Assembly: GCF_900199705.1 (NCBI RefSeq)
Contig: NZ_LT904908.1
Span: 1,637,007-1,701,006, forward strand
Source: Collinsella provencensis
GTDB lineage: Bacteria > Actinomycetota > Coriobacteriia > Coriobacteriales > Coriobacteriaceae
DNA: 64,000 nucleotides
Direction of reading: 5' to 3'
Each line of letters begins with the position of its first letter. The stretch's first letter is position 1. This document shows, one piece after another, positions 34,494 through 44,698 of this stretch. A program made the position numbers and the translations under genes. The notes below the pieces were generated by a model. It worked only from the letters and a program-made list of their open reading frames with translations, did no database searches and was not told the DNA's origin.

Positions 34494-36812
34494 TTATGCG
34501 CGCCATTCGAGCACGCGTTTGCGCATCCCTTCGATGTCGAGCACACCTTCGGCGAATCCTTTGCGAATGAGCTCCTCGGGTAGGAACTCGTCGTATTTGT
34601 CAAAACGTGGAACTTCACCTGGATATACGAGTTCCAAAGGCTCGAATTCCGCTTCGGCTTCTGCGGTTACCACATCGAAGAATGTTTCGGCATCGGCATC
34701 CATCTGGAACTGCATGAAGTAGGGGCGAGAAGGGTCCAGTCCACGCAGGCCCAGCTGCGAGGCGCACTTGATTTTGAGCAAACGTTCCAAGGCGAGGAAT
34801 GCATAACTGCCCAGCCAAGGAAAGAGCGCCCAGGTGTTGCCCCCCAAATTGATAAGGGGGCTGGCGTCTCGCCCAACAACGCCGGCGTTGTGAGCAACAT
34901 GACGTGAGTGATTGAGGCGTGCCCGTGCGTTTTCCATTAGATACGGGTAGGGTTCATGCTCCTCAAGGGCACGTTTCATGCGTTCGAGGATGCGTGTATT
35001 GATATCTCCCGCAACATCGCCAAAATACGCCGGCACGCGGCCTTTGACCTGCGTGCAGTAAACCAGGCGTCGTTTCCAGTCCACTTCTTCAACGAGCCAG
35101 CAATGACCTGCAATGGCGATTCGCTCCCCCGCAGGCGGTGGGTTGACGATCGTTCCAAGCTCGGCGCTGTCCGATCTGACCGTGAACTCTTCGTTTTCCT
35201 GGAACACGGCATAAAACTTGTGGGAGTTGATGATTCGCTCGCCGGCGATACCCACAATGAGCCCACCCGTTTCGGTAACTTCGATGTGGTCGATTTCGAT
35301 GAGATAACACAATAGGCAGCGAAGGTCGTCAGGTGAAACGCGGTGAAAATAGGTCAGAGTGAGTACGCGAGCGGCCAATTCAGCGGGGGACATTTCTCCG
35401 CAACTCGTGAGGATTCCCATTACCTGATGGTAGAGCAGGCTATAGGGCAAACGATCGAGGGCAGGCGGTTCGACCCAGTGTTCCTCGCGGTAGAGCTGCA
35501 CGAGTGCAATGCCTTGGAGTAGTTTCCAAGGAATGCTCTCGGGCATCATCATTCGCGGTTCGGGCTGTTCTTCTCGCATTACAAAATGCATCTCCGGTGG
35601 CATACCGCGACGTCCGGTTCGACCCATGCGCTGCAAGAAGCTCGACACCGTAAAGGGTGCGTCGATTTGGAATGCGCGTTCGAGGCGACCGATGTCGATG
35701 CCCAGCTCAAGTGTTGCGGTGGTGATGGTGGTTTGCACTTGCTCTTCATCGCGCATGAGCTCTTCGGCGGTCTGACGAAAGGCGGCAGAGAGGTTGCCAT
35801 GGTGAATGAGGAATCGATCGGGTTCGCCGTTTGCCTCGCAGTAGCCGCGCAGACTCGTGCAAACCGCCTCAGCGTCTTCGCGCGAGTTGACGAATACCAG
35901 GCATTTGCTACCTCGCGTGTGCTCGAAGATATAGCCAAGACCCGGATCGGCATCACGCGGCGCCATGTCGGTAGTGGTAAGAAGTGCCTGCTCGTTCGGT
36001 CCCTCGATGCGCACTTCGTCGGGTTTGGGCAGCTCATGGGATTGTCCTGTGTTTGTTACATCCGCAGGAATAATCCCCTGTGCGTCCTGCGCGCGTTCCG
36101 GTGCCTGGGGACCCGAGATGTAGAAATGCTCCATCGACAAGCGCCACGTGCGTCGCGGTTCCTCAAAGCGTGGAATCACGCATCCGCGCGTGGTTCCTGC
36201 AGCGAGGAATGCTCCCGTTCGTTCCGGATCGCCGATAGTCGCCGAAAGCCCGATGCGGCGCGGATCGACACCCGCCAAGCGCGAGAGGCGTTCAATCAGG
36301 CAGAGGGTTTGTCCACCGCGGTCCCCGCGCAACAGCGAGTGCACCTCGTCGATTACGATATAGCGTAAGTCGCCGAAAAGCCGTCCGACCATTTGATGCT
36401 TGTGCAAGAGGAGTGCCTCAAGTGACTCGGGCGTGATTTGCAAGATGCCGGATGGATGTTTGAGTAGCTTGGCTTTGTGCGAGGCAGACACATCTCCATG
36501 CCAGTGCCATACGGGGATGTCCGCCTCTTCGCAAAGGTCGTTCAGTCGGTAAAATTGGTCGTTGATAAGGGCTTTGAGCGGGGCGATATACAACGCTCCC
36601 ACTGTTGCAGGTGGGTCTCCCCAGAACTCTGAGAGGATGGGGAAGAAGGCGGCTTCGGTTTTTCCCGATGCGGTCGAGGCGGTGAGCAGCACGTGGTCAT
36701 CGGTATTGAAAATGGCATCGGCCGCAGCCACCTGAATGGCGCGCAACGACTCCCATTCATGAGCGTAGATGAAGTCCTGCACAAACGGCGCGTATCGATC
36801 AAACGTGTTCAC
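34494..36812 (-). CDS. Lhr-like DEAD/DEAH-box helicase
   Basis: This 772-residue superfamily II helicase has WESLRAIQVAAADAI, Walker A LLTASTASGKTEAAFF (about 42-57), motif Ia YIAPLKALIND, Walker B YIVIDEVHSLL, motif III LSATIGDPERTG and motif VI FLQRMGRTGRRGMPPE. The C-terminal part is a winged-helix/Lhr-like region with EEVDWKRRLVYC. The GTG start follows GGAGG. With the TerB-domain protein and BREX-like ATPase at 38343-41838 it forms a set I have seen conserved in order in Gram-positive genomes; here a DUF4143 ATPase lies between. The role is probably DNA processing or defence, unproven. Confidence 0.87.
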   Translation of the reverse strand: MNTFDRYAPFVQDFIYAHEWESLRAIQVAAADAIFNTDDHVLLTASTASGKTEAAFFPILSEFWGDPPATVGALYIAPLKALINDQFYRLNDLCEEADIPVWHWHGDVSASHKAKLLKHPSGILQITPESLEALLLHKHQMVGRLFGDLRYIVIDEVHSLLRGDRGGQTLCLIERLSRLAGVDPRRIGLSATIGDPERTGAFLAAGTTRGCVIPRFEEPRRTWRLSMEHFYISGPQAPERAQDAQGIIPADVTNTGQSHELPKPDEVRIEGPNEQALLTTTDMAPRDADPGLGYIFEHTRGSKCLVFVNSREDAEAVCTSLRGYCEANGEPDRFLIHHGNLSAAFRQTAEELMRDEEQVQTTITTATLELGIDIGRLERAFQIDAPFTVSSFLQRMGRTGRRGMPPEMHFVMREEQPEPRMMMPESIPWKLLQGIALVQLYREEHWVEPPALDRLPYSLLYHQVMGILTSCGEMSPAELAARVLTLTYFHRVSPDDLRCLLCYLIEIDHIEVTETGGLIVGIAGERIINSHKFYAVFQENEEFTVRSDSAELGTIVNPPPAGERIAIAGHCWLVEEVDWKRRLVYCTQVKGRVPAYFGDVAGDINTRILERMKRALEEHEPYPYLMENARARLNHSRHVAHNAGVVGRDASPLINLGGNTWALFPWLGSYAFLALERLLKIKCASQLGLRGLDPSRPYFMQFQMDADAETFFDVVTAEAEAEFEPLELVYPGEVPRFDKYDEFLPEELIRKGFAEGVLDIEGMRKRVLEWRA

Positions 36813-36992
36813 GAATCAACCTCCCTCCATCGAGCAGCTTCATCTTAGCATAATACGAACAAATGTTCTATTATTATAGTAATCTGACACTGTCTGTGTC
36901 GCGATTGCCTGGAATCTTTCTCGAGTAATCGGTTGGATTTGCTACATGCATTTAGAAACGTTCGCAGTGATACTTCACGCCTGGCGTGTCTC

Positions 36993-38201
36993 TCATTCAA
37001 GAAGCCAGTCCAGTGCGTAAACCTGACGGATACCGTTATGCGATATTTCTCCAATGTCATCCAGAGTGATGAGTGTTTTGGGGTAGCTGTCGTTTATTGC
37101 TTCGAGAGACGATAGCTCTCGTTCAAGTGTTGTTTGGTCTTTCACGCTTTGAGAGACCTGATAATACTTCCGACCTTCGTAACCATTGGTTACGAAATCA
37201 ATTTCACCGCGTGTTCCTTGGCCGACATAGACCTCGCCTTCACGTCTTCGAAGTTCGAGGTAAACGATGTTTTCTAGCAACCTGCCTTCATCTCGAAGGT
37301 TGTTTGAACAGGATATGCGACGCATACCCAAATCGGCAGCATAGTATTTTCTCTCTCGCTGCATCACCCGTTTGCCGCGCAGGTCAAATCTGGACGCAGA
37401 ATAAAAGATATAGGAAGAACAAAGGCCCTCAAGATAATCAGAAACCGTCTCGGGGGCAATTCGAATGCCAGATGATGCGAATGCCTTCGAGATCGAGTTT
37501 GGCGTTATGAGGTTTCCAACGTTGTCGAATAGATACGTGGCAACCGATGAGAGTTTGTCGGTTCCTTTGATTCCGAGGCGCGCAATAACATCTTTCAGTA
37601 GGACGGTATCCAAGATTCCCTGCAGGTAATCGTGGACAATACTGGGATGATTGGCGAATTCGGACACGGCGGGCATTGATCCATTTTGTAGGTATTCAGA
37701 CCAGATACGGGTTAGCGAAGAGAGGGGCTCGTTTGGATGTTGAGCTTTTGCTGATACGAATTCCGCAAAAGAAAGCGGAAGCACCTCGATTTCTACGTAT
37801 CTGCCAGACATAAGTGTTGCGAGGGTGCCACGCAGCAGTTTCGCGTTGGAGCCGGTCACATACAGATCGATATTAGGCCTGATGTAGAGGCTGTCGATTG
37901 CTTTTTGAAATTCGGGTACGTTTTGGATTTCGTCTATGAGCACATAATTCATTCCTGATGGCGCGCAGCGATGCAGCACTTCATCGTGAAGCACGTGATA
38001 TTCCAGGAGCTTTTCACTTTCTAGTAGTTCAAGGTTGATGTGAATGATGTTACGGCTCTCGATTCCGCGCGAGCGGAGGGTATTTGCCCACATTTCCATG
38101 AGGGTGGATTTTCCGCAACGACGCACGCCGGTCAACACTTTGATTACGTTTCGATTGGCCCATCGTGAGACCTTTTCGATATATTTTGGCCGTTCAATCA
38201 T
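36993..38201 (-). CDS. AAA ATPase with DUF4143 domain
   Basis: This 402-residue ATP-binding protein has Walker A TGVRRCGKST at about 24-33, Walker B YVLIDEIQNVPEF, sensor region YVTGSNAKLLRGTLATLMSGR (in part), LPLSFAEFV, and a C-terminal DUF4143 domain (RKYYAADLGMRR, ENIVYLELRRREGEVYVG, GEIDFVTNG). The function of the family is unclear. It is more A/T-rich than its neighbours and sits between the helicase and the ATPase-TerB pair, with its own promoter carrying two palindromic operators, so it looks like an insertion. A TATAAT is at 38240-38235 on this strand, and AGGAG precedes the ATG. Confidence 0.88.
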   Translation of the reverse strand: MIERPKYIEKVSRWANRNVIKVLTGVRRCGKSTLMEMWANTLRSRGIESRNIIHINLELLESEKLLEYHVLHDEVLHRCAPSGMNYVLIDEIQNVPEFQKAIDSLYIRPNIDLYVTGSNAKLLRGTLATLMSGRYVEIEVLPLSFAEFVSAKAQHPNEPLSSLTRIWSEYLQNGSMPAVSEFANHPSIVHDYLQGILDTVLLKDVIARLGIKGTDKLSSVATYLFDNVGNLITPNSISKAFASSGIRIAPETVSDYLEGLCSSYIFYSASRFDLRGKRVMQRERKYYAADLGMRRISCSNNLRDEGRLLENIVYLELRRREGEVYVGQGTRGEIDFVTNGYEGRKYYQVSQSVKDQTTLERELSSLEAINDSYPKTLITLDDIGEISHNGIRQVYALDWLLE

Positions 38202-38218
38202 GAGGCGCTCCTAAGATA

Positions 38219-38276
38219 ATTCAGATACAACTGAATTATATGCGATTGATTGAAAAAATTTCAGTTATAACTGAAA
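38219..38276 (-). promoter_or_regulatory. Twin palindromic operators and promoter of the DUF4143 gene
   Basis: Two 18-bp palindromes, ATTCAGATACAACTGAAT (38219-38236) and TTTCAGTTATAACTGAAA (38259-38276, perfect), have centres exactly 40 bp apart. On the minus strand a TATAAT (38240-38235) lies between them, overlapping the first; a weak -35 (CTGAAA or TGAAAT) overlaps the second. A protein bound to both would cover the promoter. Confidence 0.65.
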
Positions 38277-38342
38277 TAGCTATAAAAGATGAAACTGTCG
38301 ATGGTGTCCGCGATGTTATGTTTCAGCGACGAATTTCTTTTC

Positions 38343-39785
38343 TTAAATCGTGAACTCAGCGAATGGGGCGTCCGATGAAGTTCCGCTCGTTCCCATGGCG
38401 CTGGTCGCACTTTCTACTCTTATTCCATCCGACATGGTTGCCCCACCTGCTGTGCCTGCAAATTCAACGCCCATGCCCTCCGATGCTCCATTCCATCCGC
38501 CTGTCCGTGCTAGAAGATCCGCCATGTTGGCATCGGGATTCTGATACATGATGTCCAACAGTTCGATGAAGTCGCGGATGACCTCGCGCGGGGTGAGGTG
38601 CGTATCTGCGCCAACGCGACCGAACTCGATCTTCAGGAAATCGACCAGATCATCTACCGCAAGCGTGCATTCATATCCAAAATATCCGGCGTGGATTTGC
38701 GCGAGTTTTTCAATCAGAACGAGCAGCTCTTCATACGTGAGCGGGTGCAGGCGAATGATGGGTGCGAGCATGTCGCGCATGTCCTCGCGGGCAAATCGCC
38801 CCTGCGTCAGACGACTGCGCAGCGCCTCGTAGGAGAACACGCCGCGCCTGCGGTCTTCGATGCTGGTGGGCGTACCGCCCATGATGATGCCCAAATGCTG
38901 AGCTTTTCCCTGCAGCGTGTCGTTGTACATCTGCAGAATCTTCTCGTAGTTATATTGGCGCGTAATGGCGTTGGGAATCTTGTACAGGTTTACCAGCTCG
39001 TCGATGAGCACAAGCAGTCCCTTGTATCCCGCGCCGACCAAGAAGCGCGCCATGAGCTTGATGTAGTCGTACCAGCCGTCATCGTCGATGATGGTCGTGA
39101 TGCCCAGATCTGCCCGCGCCTCAGTTTTGGTGCGGTACTCGCCGCGCAGCCATTTGACGGCGCTTGCCTTCCGCTCGTCATCGCCCTCGCGATTGGCCGT
39201 GCGGTATATGTCGAGCACTCGGGTGAATTCGAATCCGTGTACGAGCTCCTGCAGTTCCAGCATTTGCGCGCTGAGGCTGCACGACGCAACCGAATCGGCA
39301 TCCATGGTCGCTTCCGCTTCGATGTTGGCGACCCAGCGATCGAGGATGAGGTTGAGCGCCCCTCCTTCAGGGCGCGTTTTGGTGGAAAGGTTGCGCACAA
39401 GCTCGCGGTATGTGGCAAGGCCCTGCCTCTGGCCTCCCTGCAGACGTCGTTCGGGGGAGAGGTCGGCATCGGCGACTACGAAGCCCTCACCCATGGCGTG
39501 TGTGCGAATGGTTTGCAGCAAAAAGCTTTTGCCCGCACCGTAACGCCCCACGAGGAATCGAAAGCTCGCGCCTCCATCTTCGATGAGCTTTAGGTCTGTG
39601 AGCAGCGCTTGGATTTCAAACTCGCGTCCCACGGTGATGTAAGGCAAGCCGATGCGCGGCACCACGCCGCCCTTGAGGGAGTTCAGCACCACGGCAGCCA
39701 CGCGCTTGGGAACGCGCGGTGCGTTCTGGCCGAGGCTCGTTTGAGTCGGTGTGGGTTGGTTCGCAGGGTTATGCGCATTGGGCAT
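38343..39785 (-). CDS. BREX-like ATP-binding protein (DUF2791 type)
   Basis: This P-loop ATPase of 480 residues has Walker A VGRYGAGKSFLL at about 79-90, Walker B LLVLIDELVNLY, a sensor IIMGGTPTSIED and a C-terminal helical part with HLTPREVIRDFIELLDIM. This matches the BrxD/DUF2791 family (BREX system ATP-binding domain). The last 45 residues are a low-complexity Gly/Ser/Ala tail. I favour ATG 39785, with GGAAGGA upstream; in-frame ATGs at 39806 and 39848 overlap more of the TerB gene. It overlaps the end of the TerB gene by 17 bp, so the two are coupled. Confidence 0.85.
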   Translation of the reverse strand: MPNAHNPANQPTPTQTSLGQNAPRVPKRVAAVVLNSLKGGVVPRIGLPYITVGREFEIQALLTDLKLIEDGGASFRFLVGRYGAGKSFLLQTIRTHAMGEGFVVADADLSPERRLQGGQRQGLATYRELVRNLSTKTRPEGGALNLILDRWVANIEAEATMDADSVASCSLSAQMLELQELVHGFEFTRVLDIYRTANREGDDERKASAVKWLRGEYRTKTEARADLGITTIIDDDGWYDYIKLMARFLVGAGYKGLLVLIDELVNLYKIPNAITRQYNYEKILQMYNDTLQGKAQHLGIIMGGTPTSIEDRRRGVFSYEALRSRLTQGRFAREDMRDMLAPIIRLHPLTYEELLVLIEKLAQIHAGYFGYECTLAVDDLVDFLKIEFGRVGADTHLTPREVIRDFIELLDIMYQNPDANMADLLARTGGWNGASEGMGVEFAGTAGGATMSDGIRVESATSAMGTSGTSSDAPFAEFTI

Positions 39786-41838
39786 GGTCGATGAATCCTT
39801 CCACATCGCTTCGATAGTCTTCAATGAGCTCGGGTCCCTCTGATCCATATTCGATCACGGTGTCCCCGATGAGGTCGAATAGCGCTTCGTTAATGGCGTC
39901 GACCAGCATGTCTTCCGACATGTCCGATGTCCGCAAAGCTTCCTTTTGCGCCGTTTCGTCCCCCTCATACAGGGCTTGGATATAGGCGCGTTGATCGCAC
40001 GTCAAAGGCGAATTTAACTCTGTCGCCGCGCCCAGTGGTTGCATTAAAGTTGGCGCAACGTCAACAGGTTTGCCACGTTCTAGGGCACTATCTTTTCCAT
40101 CGAAGGAACCTGTTGAAGAGCTCGGTTTGGGGGACGTGTCCATGTGTGTGTACATGTGCTCGTTCAACTTAGCGGGGACATCAATACATCCTGTAAGCTC
40201 GGCAGGCGTTTCCGCACATTCAGGCAACGGAGTTGTTGCGCTGATCATCACTTCGCTGCCTGCCTTCCTGCCGGTCGTTCCCTCATCGGGTATCGCGGCA
40301 TCAAGCATTGCCCCGCCCCGCCCGTCGCGTTCCTCATCGATGAGTAGGGACTCGCGTGTGGCCTCCGCCGCAAAGCGAATACCCGCAAGCTGCGAAAGAT
40401 CGATGTCGATGCGTCGCGGTGCGTGTGCTTCGCTCCAAGAAAGCCAGATCTCAATCTCCTGATCAATGAATTTCTGCAGGTACTTCGGAGTTTTATCCAT
40501 TTTCTTGAGCGGGTGCTCGAACTCCAGGGCCTCTCGCAATGAGCGATCAACAGCGTGCATCATGCTTCCCAATTTGGGACTTTTCGATCTACTTCCATGG
40601 TGTCGCTCGCAGGTCCAATACCCGCGCGAGCACCGATATCGATGGATTTCGTCAAGCTCATAGACGCAATCCTCGTGCTCCTTCTCGGCAAAAAAGACCG
40701 CCGACCCAAACATCGTATAAGGCAGTGCCACCTCCTCGCCAAACCAGCTCTCCAACAAGGTCCCTTTTCGATGTTTACGATGGTATGCGCTCATGCGGAC
40801 AAAGACCGCACAGGCAACATGGCACAGGGCAGCGGGTTGTTCCTTGTACAGTTTGCTTCCAGTGAGGCGATACGTCGAAAGCGCGTTGATGGCGTGGAAT
40901 AGCGGTTCTTCCAGCTCAGTGCGGACGGGAAGAGGGAGTGCGGATGCAGCGTTCTTTTTCCTGCGCGATTTGGTGCGGCTCTGCGGCGTCTCAAGCGATT
41001 CACTTGGGCTTTGAGCTGCAGCGGGCTCCTGTAAATGTTCAGCTGTACCCATCTGCTCCATCTCAAAGTAACGCGCGGCCTGTTCGTCCGCTCGGCGTAA
41101 CGCGATGAGCGAACGGTCAAACGCCAGCGTTTTATACGGTTCAAGCAGCTCTGCGGGCAGGTTGTGGTAGACCGCGTAGTCTTGGAGCCACACGCCTGCA
41201 AAGCGGTCGATTTCGGGGGAGAACGCACGATACGCTTGCCAGAAGCGTTCGATTGTGCGGAACCCGCCGAGCGGGTCCGTCACGCCGATGCCGTTGATGA
41301 GCTCATAGAGGTACACATACGCATAGGACAGCGAGGTCCGCTCAATTTCACCGCTCCGCACCGCCGTGCGCCATGCGAAATACCCCCGCAACTGACGGTC
41401 GCTCATGGCATTGTACGTGGGGAAATACGACTTGAAGGAACCTTCGTACGGGCAGTTGTCCTCAAAGTCCTCCATGAATTTGCCCTGACGGTAGAAGAGC
41501 TCGGCTTCCGAGAGCCATCTGCCCCGCTTACCGTCAGTGCTCTGCTCCCACCGCGATATCGCGCGCATTTCCCGATAGCGGTTCGGCAAGTTCGAAGCCG
41601 TCCGTTGTTCGAGCTCGAACGTGGGCTCGATCGACGGATGCGCATGTGCAGGTCGCTCGTCGTTTACGGCATGCGTAACGGTTTTTGGAAGACGCACATG
41701 TGCGAATCGCTCGTCGGCCAGGATGCGCTCGATGATCTGTTTTGCCTCGGGCTTGCTGCCGTTCATGGGCGTGCGCGGAGAGGGGCGGCTCGATCTCCTT
41801 TGCGGAATCGGTTCGTCCCGGTACAACTGATCGTCCAT
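39769..41838 (-). CDS. TerB-N/TerB-C domain protein
   Basis: This 689-residue protein has a TerB-N domain at about 95-290 (SRWEQSTDGKRGRWLSEAEL, FYRQGKFMEDFEDNC, SDRQLRGYFAWRTAVRSGE, YVYLYELINGIGV), a long helical and partly disordered middle, and a TerB-C domain at the end (MLVDAINEALFDLIGDTVIE, then EDYRSDVEGF). Such proteins are related by domain to tellurite-resistance TerB and have been linked by comparative genomics to DNA-processing systems with ATPases and helicases. The ATG at 41838 has GGGAGGGGAC upstream. It starts the unit TerB, BREX-like ATPase, then (after the DUF4143 gene) the helicase. Confidence 0.85.
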   Translation of the reverse strand: MDDQLYRDEPIPQRRSSRPSPRTPMNGSKPEAKQIIERILADERFAHVRLPKTVTHAVNDERPAHAHPSIEPTFELEQRTASNLPNRYREMRAISRWEQSTDGKRGRWLSEAELFYRQGKFMEDFEDNCPYEGSFKSYFPTYNAMSDRQLRGYFAWRTAVRSGEIERTSLSYAYVYLYELINGIGVTDPLGGFRTIERFWQAYRAFSPEIDRFAGVWLQDYAVYHNLPAELLEPYKTLAFDRSLIALRRADEQAARYFEMEQMGTAEHLQEPAAAQSPSESLETPQSRTKSRRKKNAASALPLPVRTELEEPLFHAINALSTYRLTGSKLYKEQPAALCHVACAVFVRMSAYHRKHRKGTLLESWFGEEVALPYTMFGSAVFFAEKEHEDCVYELDEIHRYRCSRGYWTCERHHGSRSKSPKLGSMMHAVDRSLREALEFEHPLKKMDKTPKYLQKFIDQEIEIWLSWSEAHAPRRIDIDLSQLAGIRFAAEATRESLLIDEERDGRGGAMLDAAIPDEGTTGRKAGSEVMISATTPLPECAETPAELTGCIDVPAKLNEHMYTHMDTSPKPSSSTGSFDGKDSALERGKPVDVAPTLMQPLGAATELNSPLTCDQRAYIQALYEGDETAQKEALRTSDMSEDMLVDAINEALFDLIGDTVIEYGSEGPELIEDYRSDVEGFIDHAQCA

Positions 41839-41993
41839 GTCCCCTCCCTTCGCGGTTCGATGCGTCTTGCACGTTCATCTGCAACGGCAATTCGACGCTT
41901 GTGGTAACAAATCATTCTATCATGACATCGAACGTGCGTTCTTGTTATCAAGAGAGAAGGGCGTGGCGCGCTGCTCGTCAAGGAATTGAAAAG

Positions 41994-42055
41994 AAGGGGG
42001 AAGGACGCGATGCGCCGTCCGTCAGGAAGGGGGAAGGACGCGATGCGCCGTCCGT
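41994..42055. repeat. Direct repeat of a hairpin unit
   Basis: A 29-bp unit starting AAGGGGGAAGGACGCGATGC occurs identically at 41994-42022 and 42027-42055. Each copy contains GGACG and CGTCC arms. It lies in the 460-bp gap between the TerB gene and the hydratase, in which nothing else was found. Confidence 0.7.
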
Positions 42056-42298
42056 TAGGACGTCGTCAATAAGACGGGGGGCGGTTCGCTGTTCGCCTGG
42101 GCGTTGTCAAATCGTGCAGTCAAAGCGTGCGGTATGTTAAAGCTGCTCGATTTCAGGGCCGAATGACGCGTCCCCTCGTTGATCTCCAATCGGTCGGCTA
42201 TACTTTCCCATGCTAAAGCTATCGTGCAATCGCGTCGATGCGTGCCGGGGCTGATGCCGCAGCCGTATCGAATGTCATTGATGGGAAGGAAAACGAGT

Positions 42299-44593
42299 AT
42301 GGCAGATCCAGTGAAGCTTTACGACGGTGGTGTGTTCCTGCTGGACGGCAAGGAGCTTGTTGCTGCCAAGGATGCCCAAGGTGTTGCGGAGCGTGACGGA
42401 CGCGTGCTCGACCCCGAAGCCGCTCGTTGTGGGACCATGGCGTACGGCATTTTGGAGGCGCACAATACGAGCGGCTCCATGGACCAGCTCAAGATTCGTT
42501 TTGACGCTCTTGCCAGCCACGACATTACGTATGTGAACGCCATCCAGACGGCTCGCGCTTCGGGCATGACCGAGTTCCCGCTGCCGTACGTGCTCACCAA
42601 CTGCCACAACACGCTGTGTGCGGTCGGCGGCACCATCAATGAGGACGATCACGTTTTCGGTCTTTCCGCTGCCAAGAAGTTCGGCGGCATCTTTGTTCCG
42701 CCGCACATCGCTGTTATCCACCAGTACATGCGCGAGATGCAGGCGGGCTGCGGCAAGATGATCCTCGGCACCGACTCGCACACCCGTTACGGTGCTCTGG
42801 GCACCATGGCCATTGGCGAGGGCGGTGGCGAGCTGGTCAAACAGTTGCTGAACAATACGTATGACGTGGCGTATCCGCGCGTGGTCGCGGTGTATCTCGA
42901 AGGTGCCCCCGTGCCGGGCGTCGGTCCGCAGGACATCGCGCTCGCACTCGTGCGCGCGGTGTTTAACTGCGGATATGTCAAGAACGCCGTTATGGAATTC
43001 GTGGGTCCGGGCGTATCCAGCATGACGACCGACTACCGCAACGGTGTGGACGTCATGACCACGGAGACCACCTGCTTGTCTTCCATTTGGCGCACGGACG
43101 AGGACACCCGCGCCTTCCTGGCCGAACATGGCCGTGCGGACGATTACCGCGAGCTCAACCCCGCGCCGGTTGCGTACTACGACGGCTGTGTGCGCGTCGA
43201 CCTGTCGGCGGTTCGCCCCATGATCGCTCTGCCGTTCCATCCGTCCAACGCCTTTGAGATCGACGAGCTCAACGGCAACCTCGACGAGCTTTTGGCCGAG
43301 GTTGAGCAGCGTGCTCTCGAGATCGGTGGCGGGCGTGCAACGCTTTCGCTGCGTGACAAGATTGATAGCAATGGTCGTTTGCACGTGCAGCAGGGTGTTA
43401 TCGCCGGTTGCTCGGGCGGTACGTTTACCAGCGTGATGCAGGCCGCGCGCGCTTTGCGCGGCAAGAATTGCGGCAACGGCGAGTTCGCGTTGTCGGTCTA
43501 TCCGAGTTCGCAGCCGGTGTTCCTGGAGTTGGCAAGCAACGGCGCCGCGTTGGAGCTCATGCAGGCAGGCGCCATTCTGCGCACGGCGTTCTGCGGTCCG
43601 TGTTTTGGCGCGGGCGATACGCCGGCGAACAACGGTCTTTCCATCCGCCACACTACGCGCAATTTCCCTAACCGTGAGGGTTCAAAGCCGGGAAACGGCC
43701 AGCTCACGGGCGTTGCGCTCATGGATGCCCGTTCCATTGCGGCAACTGCCGCTGCGGGCGGAGTGCTGACGCCGGCAACCGATTTGCCCGTCGACACGTG
43801 GGATGAGCAGGTGGTGTACCACTTTGATGCAAGCGCGTATGAGCATCGCGTGTACCAGGGTTTTGGTGCGGGCAACAAGGATTCCGAGCTCGTCTATGGA
43901 CCCAATATCAAGGACTGGCCCGAGATCGAACCGCTGGCCGATAACATCCTGCTGCGTGTGGCATCCAAAATCATGGACGATGTCACTACGACCGACGAGC
44001 TGATTCCCTCGGGCGAGACGAGTTCGTATCGCTCCAACCCGCTCGGTTTGGCTGAGTTCACGCTGAGCCGTCGCGATCCGGAGTACGTGGGTCGCGCCAA
44101 GGAGATTGCCAAACTTGAGGCCGCGCGTCTTGCAGGCGAGGCTGTCCCTGAGGTTACCCCTGTGTTCGATGCCCTTCGCGGCGCAGGCGCGCTTGAGGGT
44201 GTTGCTTCCGCCGAGGTTGAAATTGGCTCGATGATTTACGCGGTGAAGCCCGGTGACGGCTCTGCTCGCGAGCAGGCTGCGAGCTGCCAGCGCGTGCTCG
44301 GCGGTCTTGCCAACATCACGCGCGAATATGCCACCAAGCGCTATCGCTCCAACGTGATGAACTGGGGCATGTTGCCGTTCCAACTCGATGGCGACCCCAT
44401 GTTTGAGGTGGGGGATTACGTGTTCGTCCCGGGCATTCGCGCCACGCTCGATGGCGATCTGTCCCGCATTCCCGCTTGGGTAGTTCGTGCGGACGGCTCG
44501 GTTGAGGAAATCGAGCTGAGCATCGCTGAGATGACGCCCGAAGAGCGCGAGATCGTAAAGGCCGGTTGCCTGATTAACTATAACCGCCAGTAG
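42299..44593 (+). CDS. Aconitase-family hydratase (YbhJ-like)
   Basis: This 764-residue protein of the aconitase superfamily dehydrates or rehydrates a hydroxy acid at a 4Fe-4S cluster. The large domain has [11 protein letters not shown], the substrate loop [22 protein letters not shown] (in part), the second cysteine region in [11 protein letters not shown], and [17 protein letters not shown]. The C-terminal swivel domain has [24 protein letters not shown]. The sequence is nearer to E. coli YbhJ-type hydratases than to classical AcnA or AcnB, so the substrate is uncertain. The ATG at 42299 is preceded by GGGAAGGAAAAC; an ORF extension upstream has no site. It is single, with a terminator. 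Confidence 0.87.
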   Translation: MADPVKLYDGGVFLLDGKELVAAKDAQGVAERDGRVLDPEAARCGTMAYGILEAHNTSGSMDQLKIRFDALASHDITYVNAIQTARASGMTEFPLPYVLTNCHNTLCAVGGTINEDDHVFGLSAAKKFGGIFVPPHIAVIHQYMREMQAGCGKMILGTDSHTRYGALGTMAIGEGGGELVKQLLNNTYDVAYPRVVAVYLEGAPVPGVGPQDIALALVRAVFNCGYVKNAVMEFVGPGVSSMTTDYRNGVDVMTTETTCLSSIWRTDEDTRAFLAEHGRADDYRELNPAPVAYYDGCVRVDLSAVRPMIALPFHPSNAFEIDELNGNLDELLAEVEQRALEIGGGRATLSLRDKIDSNGRLHVQQGVIAGCSGGTFTSVMQAARALRGKNCGNGEFALSVYPSSQPVFLELASNGAALELMQAGAILRTAFCGPCFGAGDTPANNGLSIRHTTRNFPNREGSKPGNGQLTGVALMDARSIAATAAAGGVLTPATDLPVDTWDEQVVYHFDASAYEHRVYQGFGAGNKDSELVYGPNIKDWPEIEPLADNILLRVASKIMDDVTTTDELIPSGETSSYRSNPLGLAEFTLSRRDPEYVGRAKEIAKLEAARLAGEAVPEVTPVFDALRGAGALEGVASAEVEIGSMIYAVKPGDGSAREQAASCQRVLGGLANITREYATKRYRSNVMNWGMLPFQLDGDPMFEVGDYVFVPGIRATLDGDLSRIPAWVVRADGSVEEIELSIAEMTPEEREIVKAGCLINYNRQ

Positions 44594-44613
44594 TTGTCAT
44601 CAACATGTCGTTG

Positions 44614-44652
44614 AAAAGGCCGGTTCGTCCATTGGCGAGCCGGCCTTTTTGT
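44614..44652 (+). terminator. Terminator after the hydratase gene
   Basis: GGCCGGTTCG (44618-44627) and CGAGCCGGCC (44636-44645) are flanked by AAAA and TTTTT. Confidence 0.9.
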
Positions 44653-44698
44653 TTGTTGGGATGGATTTAACGTTTGATGAGTCTTCGGGCATTTCTGT

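Noticed and set aside
41994..42055. CRISPR array
   Set aside because: Only two repeat copies with a 4-bp gap and no cas genes.
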